Source of the DNA: Eurosta solidaginis
Lineage: Eukaryota; Arthropoda; Insecta; Diptera; Tephritidae
NCBI RefSeq assembly: GCF_040869045.1
Contig: NC_090323.1
Span: 173,994,083 to 174,058,082, forward strand
DNA: 64,000 nt
Reading direction: 5' to 3'
Position numbers and translations under genes: made by a program. Of this stretch, positions 1 through 12,291 are shown one piece after another. Below the pieces are notes generated by a model. It ran no database searches and had not been told where the DNA came from. It saw only the letters and a program-made list of their open reading frames with translations. How positions within the stretch are numbered: the first letter of the stretch is position 1; each line of letters starts with the position of its first letter.

Positions 1-304
1 CCCAGGGAAACGCGTGTCAATCTTGCTCAACTTCGTTCTGGATACTGTAACAGGTTAAACTCTTACCTATCCAGAATCAACCCCGACATACAAAATGTAT
101 GCCCGGCTTGCAATGTGTCCCCACATGACACCAACCATCTCTTTAATTGTAATGTGGAACCAACGCCTCTAACATCCCTTTCCTTATGGTCCACCCCTGT
201 TGAAACGGCAAGTTTCCTTGGACTCCCGTTAGAGGATATTGATGACAATTTGTGATCGGTCGCGGCTATTAGGTGGGGCGAGCATTGCTACAACAACAAC
301 AACA
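1..304 (+). mobile_element. 3' end of a jockey-like LINE (fragment)
   Basis: The plus strand encodes the C-terminal tail of the jockey ORF2 seen complete at 21437-23080, including the Cys/His motif region (CPACNVSPHDTNHLFNC) and the end LGLPLEDIDDN followed by a stop. The 3' UTR runs into a (CAA)n tail at about 290-304, the normal 3' end of this family here. The window edge cuts the 5' side. It meets a minus-strand copy of the same element tail to tail, forming an inverted repeat. Confidence 0.85.
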
Positions 305-952
305 GGGGTGGACCATAAGGAAAGGGGTGTTAGAGGCGTTGGTTCCACATTACAATTAAAGAGATGGTTGGTGTCATGTGGGGACACATTGCAAGCGGGG
401 CATACATTTTGTATGTCGGGGTTGATTCTGGATAGGTTACAGTATCCAGAACGAAGTTGAGCAAGAGTGACACGCGTTTCCCTGGGGAGTATGCGTTCCT
501 CTTCCGCGAGTTTTGGATACTTTTCTTTAAGTACTGGATTCACCGGGCAATTCCCGTCATAAAGGTCCGACGCCTGTTTATGGAGTTTACCAAGGACCTG
601 CTTGTGTTTTTTCGCTTCATGCGGCTGGGTTTTCAGGTGCCGTATTTCCTCAAAATGCTTACGGAGATGACTCCTTAAGCCCCTAGGCGGTGCTGGTTCA
701 TCAATCAGATGTCTGTTGGGATGCCCAGGATTCAGGGTATTCAACAGGAACTGTTTGGTCAGCATCTCATTTCTCTCCCTGATGGGGAGTATTCTCGCCT
801 CATTATGCAGATGGTGTTCTGGGGACATAAGAAGATGTGGCGATTCTGAGAGCAGTATTTTGGCGGAACTGTAGTTTCTTCCAGTGGGTAATTTTTAGGC
901 TTGGCGACCATATAGGTGACGCGTAGCACCTAATCGGCTGGCTAATTGCTTT
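305..952 (-). mobile_element. jockey-like LINE copy 1, 3' part
   Basis: Minus-strand sequence encodes the ORF2 region after the RT domain (AISQPIRCYASPIWSPSLK to PLSLWSTP) of the same jockey family as 21437-23080. The reading frame carries small deletions: the RLNSY segment is missing near 430-440. The copy stops about 100 bases short of its normal 3' end, at the junction with the plus-strand fragment. On the other side it breaks off at 952, where the giant-LTR element begins. The missing continuation is found at 16865, so this is one LINE copy split by that insertion. Confidence 0.85.
949..952. other. left target-site duplication of giant-LTR element
   Basis: CTTT lies directly before the element start TGTTATGG and is repeated at 16865-16868 directly after the element end CCATAACA. 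The interrupted jockey sequence reads GCTTTGTATG when rejoined. Confidence 0.85.
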
Positions 953-3785
953 TGTTATGGGATCGCATTTTCGGTGGAAGCAGTAAGGAAGGCAGTCGGC
1001 ATGATCTGGGGGTGCACAGTGGCTAGTCATTGTCGGCTGGTGCGGGTCCTTGCCAACCTTACTGCTCCTGTGCCATAAACAGAAAAAAATTCCTATCAAG
1101 CCTATCAAATCTGCCTATCAAAACTAGCGCAGAGACGACTCAAAACGCTTATAATTCAAAATAAAACAACATCCGGCCGAACCGGATGTCACGGACAGAC
1201 CGTTAACATTCAAAAAATATTCAAATTCAAAAAACTCAAAAAAAAATCTAACGCAAAAGGAGACAAAGCTAACCGAACCGGAAATGACCGGTTACTTACT
1301 GAGGAAATTTAAAATACAAAAAAAAAAAAAACGCTGAAAATAAAAATTTAAAAAACTGAAAAGGGAAAAGGAAGGCAAAAAGAAAAATAAACAAAGAGGG
1401 CCGAATATATAAAGGGGCGCCGCGGGTGGTGTTGCGACGCCCGGTGCTTTGCCCACCCTCAAAAACCATGGCCACCGACGCACCTAAATTTCGGTGGCCC
1501 CTTACCTGAATGCCTACGTGCCTTATAAATAAAAAAGAACGCCAGCATTCCCATTACTACAATATTTTTATTGACAAGTCATTATATAAACGAAAAAAAA
1601 GCTGAATTAATACTAGGCAAAACTCGAGAGATTACAGCTAACTAATGTTAAATCTTCCAAAATCACGATCAAAAGAGACGGAGGCTTGCTTATCATTGAA
1701 AGTTAATTTAGCTTTTATACCTTAATTGTATCTCCTGTTAATGGGGATAATAAAAGAAGACTGAGTCTGTTTGGATGTTGAAATTGTAAGATAATATTCC
1801 TTACAAACGTTCTGATACAAAACCTAGATACATTAATTCCAGGAGTTAGGTACTCAGACGTTACATACATCAATTTCGCAATTCAGATTGATAGAACGAA
1901 AACTGAGGTCATCTTGATACAACTGTGATCATGCTAGTTCGAAAGTTTGTTTTTAAAATAGTAGTCTGAAGACAGTTGACTTGAAGTCGAAAATAACAGA
2001 TCCTGTCGCTTCGATTGCTGAATGATTGGTCTACATCGGTCAACTTCAAAATCAACTACATTCTTCTTTTGGTTCCTTTTTTTTTGAACTTAGTGTAAAA
2101 GCGTTTAAATGTTACTGCCAAAGCAATTTGGAAGTTTGTTGCTAACTGGTTGGAGCGAGGTAAAAAAAAAAACTTTCTAGAACATTGATCAAAGTTAAAT
2201 CAATTGGCCAACTACTTATAATCTCCTCACCTACTATACAAATTTACTTATCACAACTACATTGTATATCTGTGTTGCTATTGTTCTGCACAACACTGTA
2301 GGTGCTTGTGAACCTTGCACTTATCTAGAATCTGGCCGAAGTACATACTAAAAAAAAATGTATTGGTTGCTAAGTTAGAGGAAGGCCCTAGATGTAACCA
2401 GTAAGAGGGGGAGGGATACATTTAGAAAAAAAAAATTGTGGTATTTTATTTTAGTTTGTTTTACTGTAGTTTATTTTATTTTATTCTATTTTATTTCTTT
2501 TCTTTATTTTATTTAGGTTAGGTTATTTCCTTTTAGTCTATTTTATTTCAATTAATTTATTTTAGTTTAGGCAACTTTATTTTAATTTAATATTCATTTT
2601 TGTTTAATTTTACCGTTACTTTTACGTTTACATTTTTAACTTTGCAACAAGTGGATGCTGCTTTCTCTCTTTAATTTAGGTATATGTATGTATGTATTAC
2701 GTGTTAAGATTTTAGACTAGTGTTGTAGCCTTAAGCTGGTGACGTTTGTCGTATCGCTGTAGTCGTATCCCTAACGTAATCAGCTGTTTATCGTTACGAC
2801 GGTAAACCAAAACCCAATTGGTTGGCTACGATACGGTTACGACCTTAGCGGCACCAATAATCGATTGCATTGATTCTCATAAGGTTGGTCGAATCAGCTG
2901 TTAAAAGATTACCGATACGGTTACCGATAAAGCACCAATGTCTCCAGCTTTAAGTTTGAATATGTTTGTATATTAATAACTATTGGGCCGTTCCATTGGT
3001 TTATCGAGCTCTGGCTCTGGCTCAAATCTCATTGGAACGATCTGGATCAACTTTATGAGAGCTGGCAGCACTAATATAAAACATCTGTTTTGTAGAAAAT
3101 AAGAAGAAACGTAAAAAAATTTTTAAGATACTGATAGAATTATTAACATTTAAATAGTTTCGCACGTAAGCAAACTATTTATTTTCTTTACATCATCTTC
3201 AAGTTGTTTACTCTTTCAGTGTTTTTGCTTATAAATATGGCGAGATCTTTTATGTATACACAAATGTACACGTATTTAGTTCAGTGCTACAATGGCTCAA
3301 CTATATGGTTGGCTCATCTCACCAGCCGATTTTATTTTTTTCATTTCACTGGAGTAGGGATTGTCAGAAGGAGATGGCAAACTTAAAAAACCACCAACAC
3401 GCTAATTTTGGCAATGTGAACAAATGTATGTTATTGCTGTAGAGATGAGCCAACCATATAGTTGAGCTATGAGTGCTACCAACTCAAAAGTGGTTAGCTG
3501 TCAAAAAATCTACTACAGAAAACGAAACGAACAGAACTGCTATACGGATCAGAAATTGAACCAGATAAATATCAGGATCACAACGTTGTTGTTGCATTTG
3601 CATGTTAAATTTCTATCCGTATCTCGCTCAAGTCTCAATGGAACGTAACATATGTTGTTGCAGAGTCAAAATTGAAAGAAAAAGGTTGAGAGTACAAATA
3701 CGTATATTTTGTCAGTATCGGAACGAACTCACCGCTTTAACCGCAGATATTTGTTGTCGTAATCGGGATGGCAGCAGGTCTATGT

Positions 3786-4170
3786 TCGCGGCCCTGCGGT
3801 TTTTGTTGTAGCTGGTATTGTTACGGCTGGTATTGTTGTAGCTGGTATGGTCGTAGCTGATATTGTTGCGGCTGGTATTGTTGTCTGTGGTGCCGCCTGT
3901 TGTTGCTGTTAACAGTAGTGGCGGCAGGTCTATGTTCGGCGGCCCTGCTACGTACGTTGCAACTGGTGGTGGTGGTACATCTGGTGGTTGTTGCGCTCGT
4001 GGTTGGCGCTATCGAAGGGGTTGTGGTTGTACTGACGATGGTGATTGCTCGTTGTAATAGTAGGCGCTGTTGGTGGTGGTTGGCGCGTTGTAATGGTTGT
4101 GGTTGCTCTGGCGATGGTGGTTGGCACGTTTGGTTGGCGCTGCTGAGATGGTTGGGGTTGCTGGTGGTTG
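3786..4170. repeat. low-complexity GTTG/GGTGGT block inside the left giant LTR
   Basis: The sequence is dominated by tandem GCTGGTATTGTTG-like and GGTTGGTGGTTG-like words. Open frames across it on both strands are runs of a few residues (Thr/Gln-rich or Val/Gly/Leu-rich) and are taken as by-products of the simple repeat. The same block occurs at 15376-15770 in the right LTR. Confidence 0.7.
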
Positions 4171-4702
4171 TGGTAAGCATGTGCGTTATCAACAATGATT
4201 GTGTCGCATTGATTTTGATAGCCAACGGGAGGATTGGTTCTACGCCCCAGATCCCAATTGACACCTACTGTTTTCAGGCGATGTATAGATTTAGGGCGTC
4301 TGGATTTCAGGCATGGCGCGACGGGGACGAAGCTTGATAGGTCGAATGCCTCAATATAATGGACGAATTCTTATCAAAATCGGTTCGCATGTCCAGGTTG
4401 CCGATTAAAATTATTTAAGTGATCCTCGAAAATATCTTCTGCGGACAGTCACCCTTGCCCAGCTTTTGCAAAATGCTTTTACCAACTTGTAGCCAAATAA
4501 GTGAACTACACAAGAATTGGAAAACGGTAGTGCCTGCGTTGTTTCATCAGCTTGTAGCAAAAAGAGTGAATCAATATGAAATTGAAAAATTGCAGTTGCA
4601 CATCACTTGTTTGTGCAGATCACCATAACCATGGAAGCGCACCATCCATGTCTTGGTCAAATCCACCACTTATTCGTGAAATTATTTTAGCATTCTCAGC
4701 AT

Positions 4703-5293
4703 CAGGGATGCACCTTAACGTTAAGCTAATCGTTTATCAAAAAATTTCCACCGTTTCCGTTGAAGCACTTCGAAATATTATCGATAAAGAAATTATCAAG
4801 ATAAATTGTATCTCGTTTTTAACCGAAACGAAAAGCTTTCGTTAACGTTAAAAACGTTAACGAAAACGTGATACTTTATGTTTGAATTGTGCTGGCAATG
4901 CTATAGCCATGGTGAAGCCGTAAGGTGGCAACAACGAGCGCACATACACACACAAACTCTATGTAATTTGTTTGTGTAATTCGTTGGTGGTAATGTCAAA
5001 AATACTCTGAGAAATGTTCGTACTGTCAAAATTCATGAGAAAAGTTGCAATCAGCTTGGATAATGCTTTCACCTTTAATGACTCCGCCATCAATCAGCTT
5101 TGCCAGCATAGTTTGAAATTAATAATCAACATAAACGATTTGATTTCGTTTTGATATGGCAGAAAACGAAACGAAATCATTTCGTTAATTTGACGATCTT
5201 AACGTTAATAAACGAAACGAAATGACTTCGTTTCGTTTATTAACGTTGATTATCGTAACGAAATGATATCGTTTCGTTGGTTAAGCATGCCTG
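4703..5293. mobile_element. hAT-type MITE, copy 1 (591 bp, inside left giant LTR)
   Basis: The element begins CAGGGATGCACCTTAACG and ends CGTTGGTTAAGCATGCCTG, giving imperfect terminal inverted repeats of the CAGG.ATGC type. It is flanked by a perfect 8-bp duplication CTCAGCAT (4695-4702, 5294-5301), as expected for hAT elements. The homologous position in the right LTR (about 16290) is empty. It codes for nothing evident. Its 3' third is rich in short palindromes built on CGAAACGAAAT/ATTTCGTTTCG. A second copy of exactly the same length is at 59521-60111. Confidence 0.88.
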
Positions 5294-5883
5294 CTCAGCA
5301 TAATCTTTCTATACGTTAGATTGCTGTTTCCAATGCCACTTACACGCAAAAAAAAATTAGCTTGACCACTTAATTGCACCTTACTTGAATTTTTGCCTCA
5401 GCATTGGCAGTACCAGGGAAAAAACCAACCTCTCTCGAGTCCAATCCAGCAGAAAAAGGAAAAGACCAACCCGCTTCCGTATATGGTTCCGCTATCTAGA
5501 TCCACCGATCAATCGATACTTCGATGTTTTTATCGGTTCGTTCAACCCACGTGTTGGCTCATGTCCCTGTCACACATACCATGTTCCAATTTTAAAGTCG
5601 TCGTGTTGATGATAGGCGTATGGGATTTAGGGGAAGCAACTTTTGTGTCGTGAGAGAATAGTAACTACCAAGGTGTTGATTATGTTTTACTTTTGCCATC
5701 TCTTTGTGGCAATCTTTATACCATTGAAAATACAAAAAAACACAGAACCAGCTGATAAGATGAATTACCCAGCAAAGTGTTTAACCACCCCAGGCAACCA
5801 TGAGTGAGGGTGAATTCAGCCCTTTTCCTATCCTCAGCCAACTGGTACGTTCCAAGGGTGACTCTCCCAAGTGGACCATAACA

Positions 5884-6554
5884 AACCTGCTTCGCTTTGA
5901 AGACCAGGCGATGAAGCGAACAGGAAACCGGTTCATCTGTGGGGAGCCACTACCAGGAACCTTCGATGCCAGCAACGTGGGGCACGACTCACCCCTAAGA
6001 TAAGAGTCTCAAAGTTCTACCGCGAAGCTAGCCGGGCAACAAGGTCCATCTAAAAAAAATCAAGTCAATTTGTGAATTAATTTTGGTTCTTAGTTAAAAA
6101 GGCTTTGCGGCAATTAGACATTTGTTATGGAGAACTCGTCAAAATTCCGTATGGTATTATCTAGTGGTTATCGCCCCCACAGAAAGGCAAACAAAAAATA
6201 TGGGTGTAGACAATTTGATAAGGAGAACTCGTCCAAACTCCGAATGGCTAGTCCAACCCAAGCTTTGACTGCCAGGCTGTTCACGGTTCTCGGTGAGTAC
6301 GCGTGTGAACATTCTATGAGGTCATTGCTCGGGGAGAATACTGGGCGAGATGTCCCCGACCGCCAAAACGCCCAGACAAAAAAAGTCCGATTGGTAGGTT
6401 TATATAAAAAAGGTCAATTGGTAATTTAGCAAAAAAAATGTTCTTGTTGGTTCATTGTGGACGTATATCCGAAGCGTGGAAGCGACCTATCAATTTCCCG
6501 TTTAGGTCCCCGAGATCACACAGTGCATTGCCTATTTTTCGGAGCACGCGACAC
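5884..6554 (-). other. internal region between pol end and 3' LTR
   Basis: This stretch lies between the integrase frame and the left LTR. The first 100-150 bases in element direction (about 6554-6430) still read as the end of integrase in shifted frames. The rest shows no recognisable protein. There is a partial internal duplication of a GGAGAACTCGTC-type phrase near 6127 and 6221. No env-like frame was found. Confidence 0.5.
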
Positions 6555-7598
6555 TTAAGGTATTTTGGCGCTAATGCCCTGTTTGAAGTTACTTAAGGCA
6601 AAATTTTTCCGGAAAACTTCTTGGCCTTCCTTGTAGTTGACTTGCCTAGAGCGCTTGTTATTGGTGTTTATCCCCCTATCCTTGGACTGATCTAAATTTC
6701 TAAGGATCTGATCGCGAATATTAGTTAACTTGTCCGTTCTGCTCACTATCGTAGCCTGGTCTTCCCGAAGGCTGCCGAGTTTCTCTAATATACTGTACGC
6801 TGAGGCATGTTGGACCATATTTTGGCCGTATAATGCAAAGTATGGAGAGCACTGAATCGCCGTATGAAAATCACTTCTCAAAACTGATAAAATTTCGGGT
6901 ATATGCTTATCCCAATCGGTATGGTCTGGTTTATCCTTCAGGAAAATTCTAATCTTCGAAACGATTTCTCTATTAACGCGCTCGGATGCGTTTGCTTGGG
7001 GAGAATATAACTCCGTCCTCACGTGCGTCACCCCGTAATTTGCAAAAAATTGGTTCATTTCCTTCGAGATAAACTGCTTACCATTGTCACGGTGAATAAA
7101 TTCAGGGACCCCTACAGCTGGAAAAGTTTCGGAAGCGAAGTAATTTATAACGTCAACAGTGGTGGCTCTCTGCATGGGCTTTAGCCAAACGTATTTTGAA
7201 AAATGGTCTAGTACTATGAAAAGAAATTGATTTCGCCGCTTAGATCTCGGATACGGCCCTAGGAAATCGCAATATAATCGCTGAAATGGCATCTCGGATG
7301 CAAAGGTATTTTCTACAGGCGGTCTCAACTGCTGATTAGTAGGTTTTACTGATTTGCAGGTATCACAACGTTGGACGTAGTCCCTGACGTCCTTAGCCTG
7401 CTGCGGCCAGAAGTATTTCTGCCTAACGCGTTCTAAGGTTTTCTGCCACCCGCCATGGTAACTCCGGTTAGCGTCATGTGCTAGTCTCACTGCTTCCTCA
7501 GTCAACCCTTTCGGCAACCATAATCGCCACAGCGAGTCTTCTTCCCCTTCTACCCCCTTACAAAATTTAACTCTTTTGAAAATTACCCCGTCCACCAC
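6555..7598 (-). pseudogene. integrase (Gypsy-class) of the giant-LTR element
   Basis: A 347-codon open frame covers an integrase. The N-terminal zinc-binding part has the His pair near residues 41-49 (AHDANRSYHGG) and the Cys pair CDTC near residue 78. The catalytic core shows the three acidic residues in YCDFLGPYP, HRDNGKQF and NASERVNRE, spaced as in the DDE family. The C-terminal part GQEVFRKNFALSNF is the usual basic tail. Integrase would join the cDNA to chromosomal DNA. The frame is separate from the RNase H frame at 7715, so the pol polyprotein is broken even though this segment reads well. Confidence 0.88.
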
Positions 7599-7714
7599 TC
7601 GTAAATCCGGAAGCGATTCCTCATTTTCGGTGATGGTCCGAATCAGTTCTAAATATTCGTTACTGCTGAATTCGGGAGAGACTAAATCTATTTCCCCGGG
7701 TGTGGTAATGAAAG

Positions 7715-8263
7715 TTAACTCATCCGCATCAACCGCGAAAGCGCATCGGGTACTAAATTCAGGGTGCCCTTACGATGATCCATTTTAAAATCGTATCTTT
7801 GCAGTAAGAGCGACCACCTCGCCAACCTCCCGCTCAAGTCCTTTTGAGTCATTAACCACTTGAGACTGGAGTGGTCCGTGATAATCCGAAACGGCAATCC
7901 CTCAACATAGGGTCGGAAGCGCTTCACGCTGATTATGGCGGCGAGACATTCCAGCCCTGTTACCGTATAATTGCGCTGAGCATTATTCAGCTTTTTCGAC
8001 ACGAACGCGATTGGATGCTCAGCGCCCTCATCATCGACCTGGAATAACACTCCGCCAACACCTATTTTGGAAGCGTCGCATTGTATTACGAATTCCTTGG
8101 AAAAGTCTGGTTGTGCCAAGACAGGAGCGGAACTCAAGGCTACTTTTAGTTTTTCGAAGGCCTCTATAGCTTCAGGGGTAAGCTTGAACGGGCCTGATGA
8201 CTTACGGAGACAGCCGGTCAAGGGACCTGCCAAGTCAGCAAAATTGGTAATAAACTGTACCAA
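7715..8263 (-). pseudogene. RT connection and RNase H domain of the giant-LTR element
   Basis: The 182-codon frame starts at the end of the RT thumb (FADLAGPLTGCLRK) and runs through a typical Gypsy RNase H: CDASKIGVGGVLFQ holds the first catalytic Asp, GLECLAAIISVKRFRPY the Glu, ITDHSSLKWL the next Asp and LVPDALSR the C-terminal Asp motif. It ends before the linker to integrase. The gap to the upstream RT frame (8264-8378) encodes the missing thumb residues in shifted frames, so at least one indel separates them. Confidence 0.87.
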
Positions 8264-8378
8264 TTCGCCATGCCCACAAACCTACGCACTTGCCGAGGGG
8301 ATTTAGGGATCGGGAAGTTTTGCATTGCTTCTATTTTTCCCGGATCCACTTTCAAACACCCGCTGCCTATCAAGTACC

Positions 8379-9701
8379 CTAAGTAGCGTATTTCCTTCTA
8401 ACAAAATTTACTTTTTTCACGTTTATTGTCAGCCCTGCGTCTCTCAAACATTTGGCCACTTCCGCTAGCAATTTCAGGTGGTCTTCAAAATTAGTGCTGC
8501 ATACCATCAGGTCGTCCAGGTAGACAAAGACGTTCTCTCGCAGACGCGAAGGGATTGCCTTGTCCATCAGCCTACTCATAGTCTGCGGTCCATTGCACAG
8601 CCCAAATGGCATTACTTTGAAGTGGTACAGAGGCCTCCCCGGAACTGCGAATGCTGTTTTTTCCTTGGAGGACTCTGTCAATTTGATCTGGCAGAACGCG
8701 TCGTTCAGATCAATGCCACTAATAAAATGCGTTTCTTTCAGTCTGCTCAATAACCCGTTGATATGAGGCAGGGGGTATGAGTCCTTCTTAGTCACCGCGT
8801 TGACCTTCCTGGAATCTATGCACAGCCTAACTTTACCTGGTTTCCGGACCAGTACTACAGGACTACACCACGGGGAGTTTGATTCTTCTATGACTCCTAA
8901 TTCGAGTAACCTGTCTAGTTCGCTAAAAGCTTCGGCTTGCCTCGGTGGCGAAAGAGGGAAATGTTTGCTTTTTATGGGAACTGCATCACCGGTGTCAATG
9001 TGATGCTCCACTAATTTAGTTTGCCCTAGGCCTAACTTCTCGTACGAAGGAAACGTCTCGATGACCTTTTGTAATTCTAATTTCCGGTCTGGTGACAATT
9101 CATGGAGGTTAAGTTCCTCTTCCTTTTCAAGTCTAATCTCGATGCACTCTACGCTTGGGAATATTTCGGGAGCTAACGCAAATGCTCTCCAAAAATCTAC
9201 CCCGAAGTAGGCTTCTTGGAGAAGTGAAGGGACAAGGTAAAAACGAATAACCTTTGTGATATTTTTAAAGGTGACCGGTAGAGATACTGAGCCTAAAATT
9301 TTTTGCTTGTTGCCGCCCGCGGTATATACGAACGCATGTAAGGGCTGATATTCGAAGCCGTTATCCTCTAGGAATTCTAATCCATTTTTTCTTAAGATGG
9401 AGATGTTGGCTCCCGAGTCCAACAGCCCTACAAGAAAACTATCTTTAATTTTAGCCTTTACGAGAGGCCTTTCATCCTCTGTAAGCGTTAACGTGGTGGC
9501 TTGCAGCAGTCTACGCTCCTGTACTTTCCTGTGGTATCTCTTCCTACACTTCAAAATATTGTCCGATACCGGGTATTGTTCAAAAATGGTATGTCTTATT
9601 CGCTCATACCTACGTTCCCTTTCTTCTAGACTTGGTGAAAAATGCGTCTGGCAAGCAACATCCCTATGTTGGCGTTGCAGTATTCTGGTCGGTTCGCCCA
9701 T
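8379..9701 (-). pseudogene. protease and reverse transcriptase of the giant-LTR element
   Basis: A 440-codon frame carries an aspartic protease (LLDSGANISIL near residues 92-102) and an RT with the palm motif VFVYLDDLMV near residue 395, preceded by YPLPHINGLL and FKVMPFGLCNGP. The protein would mature gag-pol and copy the RNA into cDNA. The start Met is arbitrary because the region is normally translated as gag-pol. The frame ends just after the palm at FVRRKYAT: the expected continuation is readable in another frame from about 8400, so a frameshift lies near 8395-8410. Confidence 0.88.
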
Positions 9702-9891
9702 CGCGGATGAAGACGTTTGACTCTCGGATTCAGAACTATTCGAATTGTCCGTACAGGGTAAGTTATTATCACGTTTGAGGATTCTTCTGCCAGGGTACTA
9801 CTGCACCTCGGAAGTTCACCACCTCCATGCAGAGATTCACCCTCTGGTTCGGTGCACGGGACGACATCTCGAGCACCGGCTGGTGTGGGAG

Positions 9892-11337
9892 CTATGAAGC
9901 CGAACGAGGTTCCCCCGCCTTCTCGCTCGGGTACTGGTTTCCCTGCCTGCGATGGTCCCTAGGGTATTTTGGAGTTAATACTCCCCTATGGCCACATTTA
10001 AAACAAAAGGAATTCCTGATGGGTTCCTCACAGTATATGTAAGAGTGGCCCATTGCCTGGCAATTCCAGCATTGGATTCCCGAATAGTCTGGCCTCCTGT
10101 TGCGCCGATATTCCAGCGCCTCGATCTGCGGATCCATTTCGCCGTCTTCGCCTTCCATCCTCATGTCCAAGATTGTCACGCGTGCTTCGTTTACATGCCG
10201 TCCTGGGTAAGTGGCTCCCAACAGCTTGCTTTCTTTCAGCACTTGTTCACCTCTGCGTGCTACATCGCGTAGATCATGAAGGGTCCTTACATCTGCGTTG
10301 AAAAGCATCAGCTTAAGGCTACTGTTGACGTTTCCTTTTATTATGTCAATCAGTAGAAGCTCCGACATGGGTTCTCTTAAGCACGCGTTCAAGGAAATTA
10401 TGTCCGTGTGGAACACGTCATAGCACTCGCTTGCTTTCTGCTTGCGCATGGAGATCTCCATCATGATCTCGTGGTCAGTTCTCAAAGTGCCAAACTCTTT
10501 TCAATGAGTAGCACAAAAAGGCATAAGTCGCATTTGGGTTTTGTTTCGTGAACAGCCAGTACCATTCTTCGGCCCGCCCGGAAAGAAACAGGTGGAAACT
10601 AACCATGATTTGTTCGTCCGTGCATTGTGTGCGCTCACACAAGGTGTTCAGCTTAAAAAGGAAATCGGCTACGCTCCCAGTGCCGTCGAACGAGATTTTC
10701 CACTACTGCGGTTTCACTACTATGCTGCTCGGAGCAGGGTACATTGGTGGTATTACTGTTGGCATTGGGTTACGGTCCATCCTATTCGCGTTCCGGTTCT
10801 GATTCGCTGATTGCTGCGCCGATTCGAGAGCGGCGTTGAGCTGGTCCATATTGTTTCTGATTGACCCCATCTCTCTCCGCATTTCCTCCTGCGAAGCCTG
10901 GAACAGCTGGTGTAGCACGTCCAACCACGAGTAGCTTTGTCCTGCATTCCTGGGGTATTCGCCCGATCACCTGCAGCTTCTCTTATATTTTCCATTCCTT
11001 GATGTAATGGTGAGGCACCAGCTCCATCCGGTGCGTAGGTCGACACATTGGTCATTAGCCCCGAGATATCATGCGCGTTTAATAGGGGCGCGTTGAAATG
11101 ACTGTTGCTTCCCGGTCTGTCCAATTTTTCGCGGTGGTCGTTCAGGTCTAAGTCGGTATGTGTCCCCGCGGGATTTCCGTATTGCCCCCCTACTGGGGTG
11201 TGCACCACCAAGGGGCGCCTGGCCTTGGGGAAAGCCCCCCTATTATTACCGCCCCGGTTCTGGCTCCCCCGAAAGCTTCCCGCACTCCCGAACGGAGTAT
11301 TTCGGCCCGGTTGGCCGTACGATTGCTCGCGTGACAT
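9892..11337 (-). pseudogene. gag of the giant-LTR element (broken)
   Basis: Gag is spread over three frames: 11337-10753 (Gly/Arg-rich N-terminus), 10924-10703 and its continuation past a stop codon (capsid-like FDGTGSVADFLFKLN), and 10485-9892. The last part holds two CCHC zinc knuckles, CWNCQAMGHSYIYC and a damaged second one beginning CFKCGHRGV in which the final Cys reads Tyr. Visible lesions are a frameshift near 10930-10970, an in-frame TAG near 10700 and a shift near 10490. The ATG at 11337 was chosen because it opens the longest N-terminal frame downstream of the leader. Confidence 0.82.
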
Positions 11338-12271
11338 AATTCAAAAAAAAAAAAAGTGGTCAAGTAGTAGATCAAAAAAAAACTTTGGCCACGTAAGGCA
11401 GTTAGGGATTAGAGGGAGAAAAAAAAGTTAAAGTCCACCCCCTTCACCTTATATACCGAACGATGATTGATAAAAAAAATTTATATATAAAAAAAAAGGT
11501 GCGCGAGGAAATACAAAAAAACTCGCAAATAATAATTACTAAAATAGATAGCCGTACCTAAGGAAAAAAGTCAAAGCTGTAAAAAAAGGAATGCTCAGTT
11601 ATATATATATATATATTTTGTATGATAAATGGGAATGCTGATGGTTCGATTCCTCAAGAAGGCACAGGGTAGAGGCAGAAAAAAAAACACAAATCCATTC
11701 ATACTTGTCCCTAGTGCTCCCAACCGCTGTGCGAGGGGGTCTTAAGGCCCCCCTCCGAGACTGGTTGGGGCCACTAGGATCACTCCAGGCACACACGGGT
11801 TGGTCTCAACACGCCCAGCCGCAACGCAGGGGCAGTCTCCAGGGGCTTGCCCCTGGGACTGGTTGGGGGTGTTGAGGCCTCCCGTCCATTCACCCGGGAC
11901 ACCCCTCCTGCCTCCGCCGCAATGGGTGGATCGGTTTCGAAACCGCTCCCCAGTCTGGTGGGACAGGAATTTAGCGGACAAAATTATTCCTAGCCGACTA
12001 ACGGACAACTTCCAGTAACAAAAAAAACCCCAATTACAAAAAACCGAAGTGCGTTCAGCACTGCCTCATCGGTTGAAAAAAAAGTTCGGATGACTGACGT
12101 TCAGTCTCGTGGCTCCTTCGGCCACTGCCCCCGATGACCAGCCCGGATAACCTGATCCGTCCAACCATCCCACCGCAACGTAGGTGGCAGCTCCTGTGGC
12201 TGCTCACTCGGACTGGTGAGATGGTCAACTTCACAGGTTGACCCGACTGACCCTCGCGACCAGCGCCTCAG
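11338..12271 (-). other. 5' leader of the giant-LTR element
   Basis: This stretch lies between the primer-binding site and the gag start. It has long A runs, a (TA)n tract at 11600-11617 and a GC-rich half (about 11720-12260) with inverted TTGGGG/CCCCAA-type words. No protein homology was recognised. It would hold the packaging signal and any gag initiation signals, none of which can be pinned down here. Confidence 0.55.
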
Positions 12272-12289
12272 GCGCCACGTTGGACGCCA
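12272..12289 (-). other. primer-binding site, tRNA-Lys type
   Basis: On the minus strand the 18 bases read TGGCGTCCAACGTGGCGC, two bases after the 5' LTR end. They match the complement of the 3' end of insect tRNA-Lys at 16 of 18 positions as I recall that tRNA (differences at positions 6 and 16). The position and the leading TGG are as expected for priming minus-strand DNA synthesis. Confidence 0.75.
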
Positions 12290-12291
12290 TC

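Larger units (their letters stand above)
953..5883 (-). repeat. giant LTR, left copy (3' LTR of the minus-strand element)
   Basis: This 4931-bp copy matches 12292-16864 along its length with few mismatches in the stretches compared. It carries a 591-bp hAT-type MITE (4703-5293) that the right LTR lacks, and it lacks about 245 bp present in the right LTR near 13975-14215. Most of it is A/T-rich and non-coding. It contains a GTTG/GGTG-rich low-complexity block near 3.8-4.2 kb and no convincing conserved protein. Next to it on the internal side only a weak purine tract is seen, so the polypurine tract is not resolved. Confidence 0.85.

Noticed and set aside
3204..3811. Two short frames conserved in both LTR copies (3204-3386, 3602-3811)
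   Set aside because: Identity between LTRs is expected without coding constraint; no domain, no signal of selection.
3821..4337. Open frames of 145-147 codons on both strands in the giant LTR
   Set aside because: They are made of simple-repeat words (Thr/Gln-rich or Val/Gly-rich), overlap on opposite strands, and the matching block in the other LTR does not keep the same frames.
8478..9003. Plus-strand frames opposite the Gypsy RT
   Set aside because: Antisense shadows of the RT frame, without motifs.
10541..11431. Plus-strand frames opposite gag
   Set aside because: Antisense shadows; zinc-knuckle and capsid motifs are on the minus strand.
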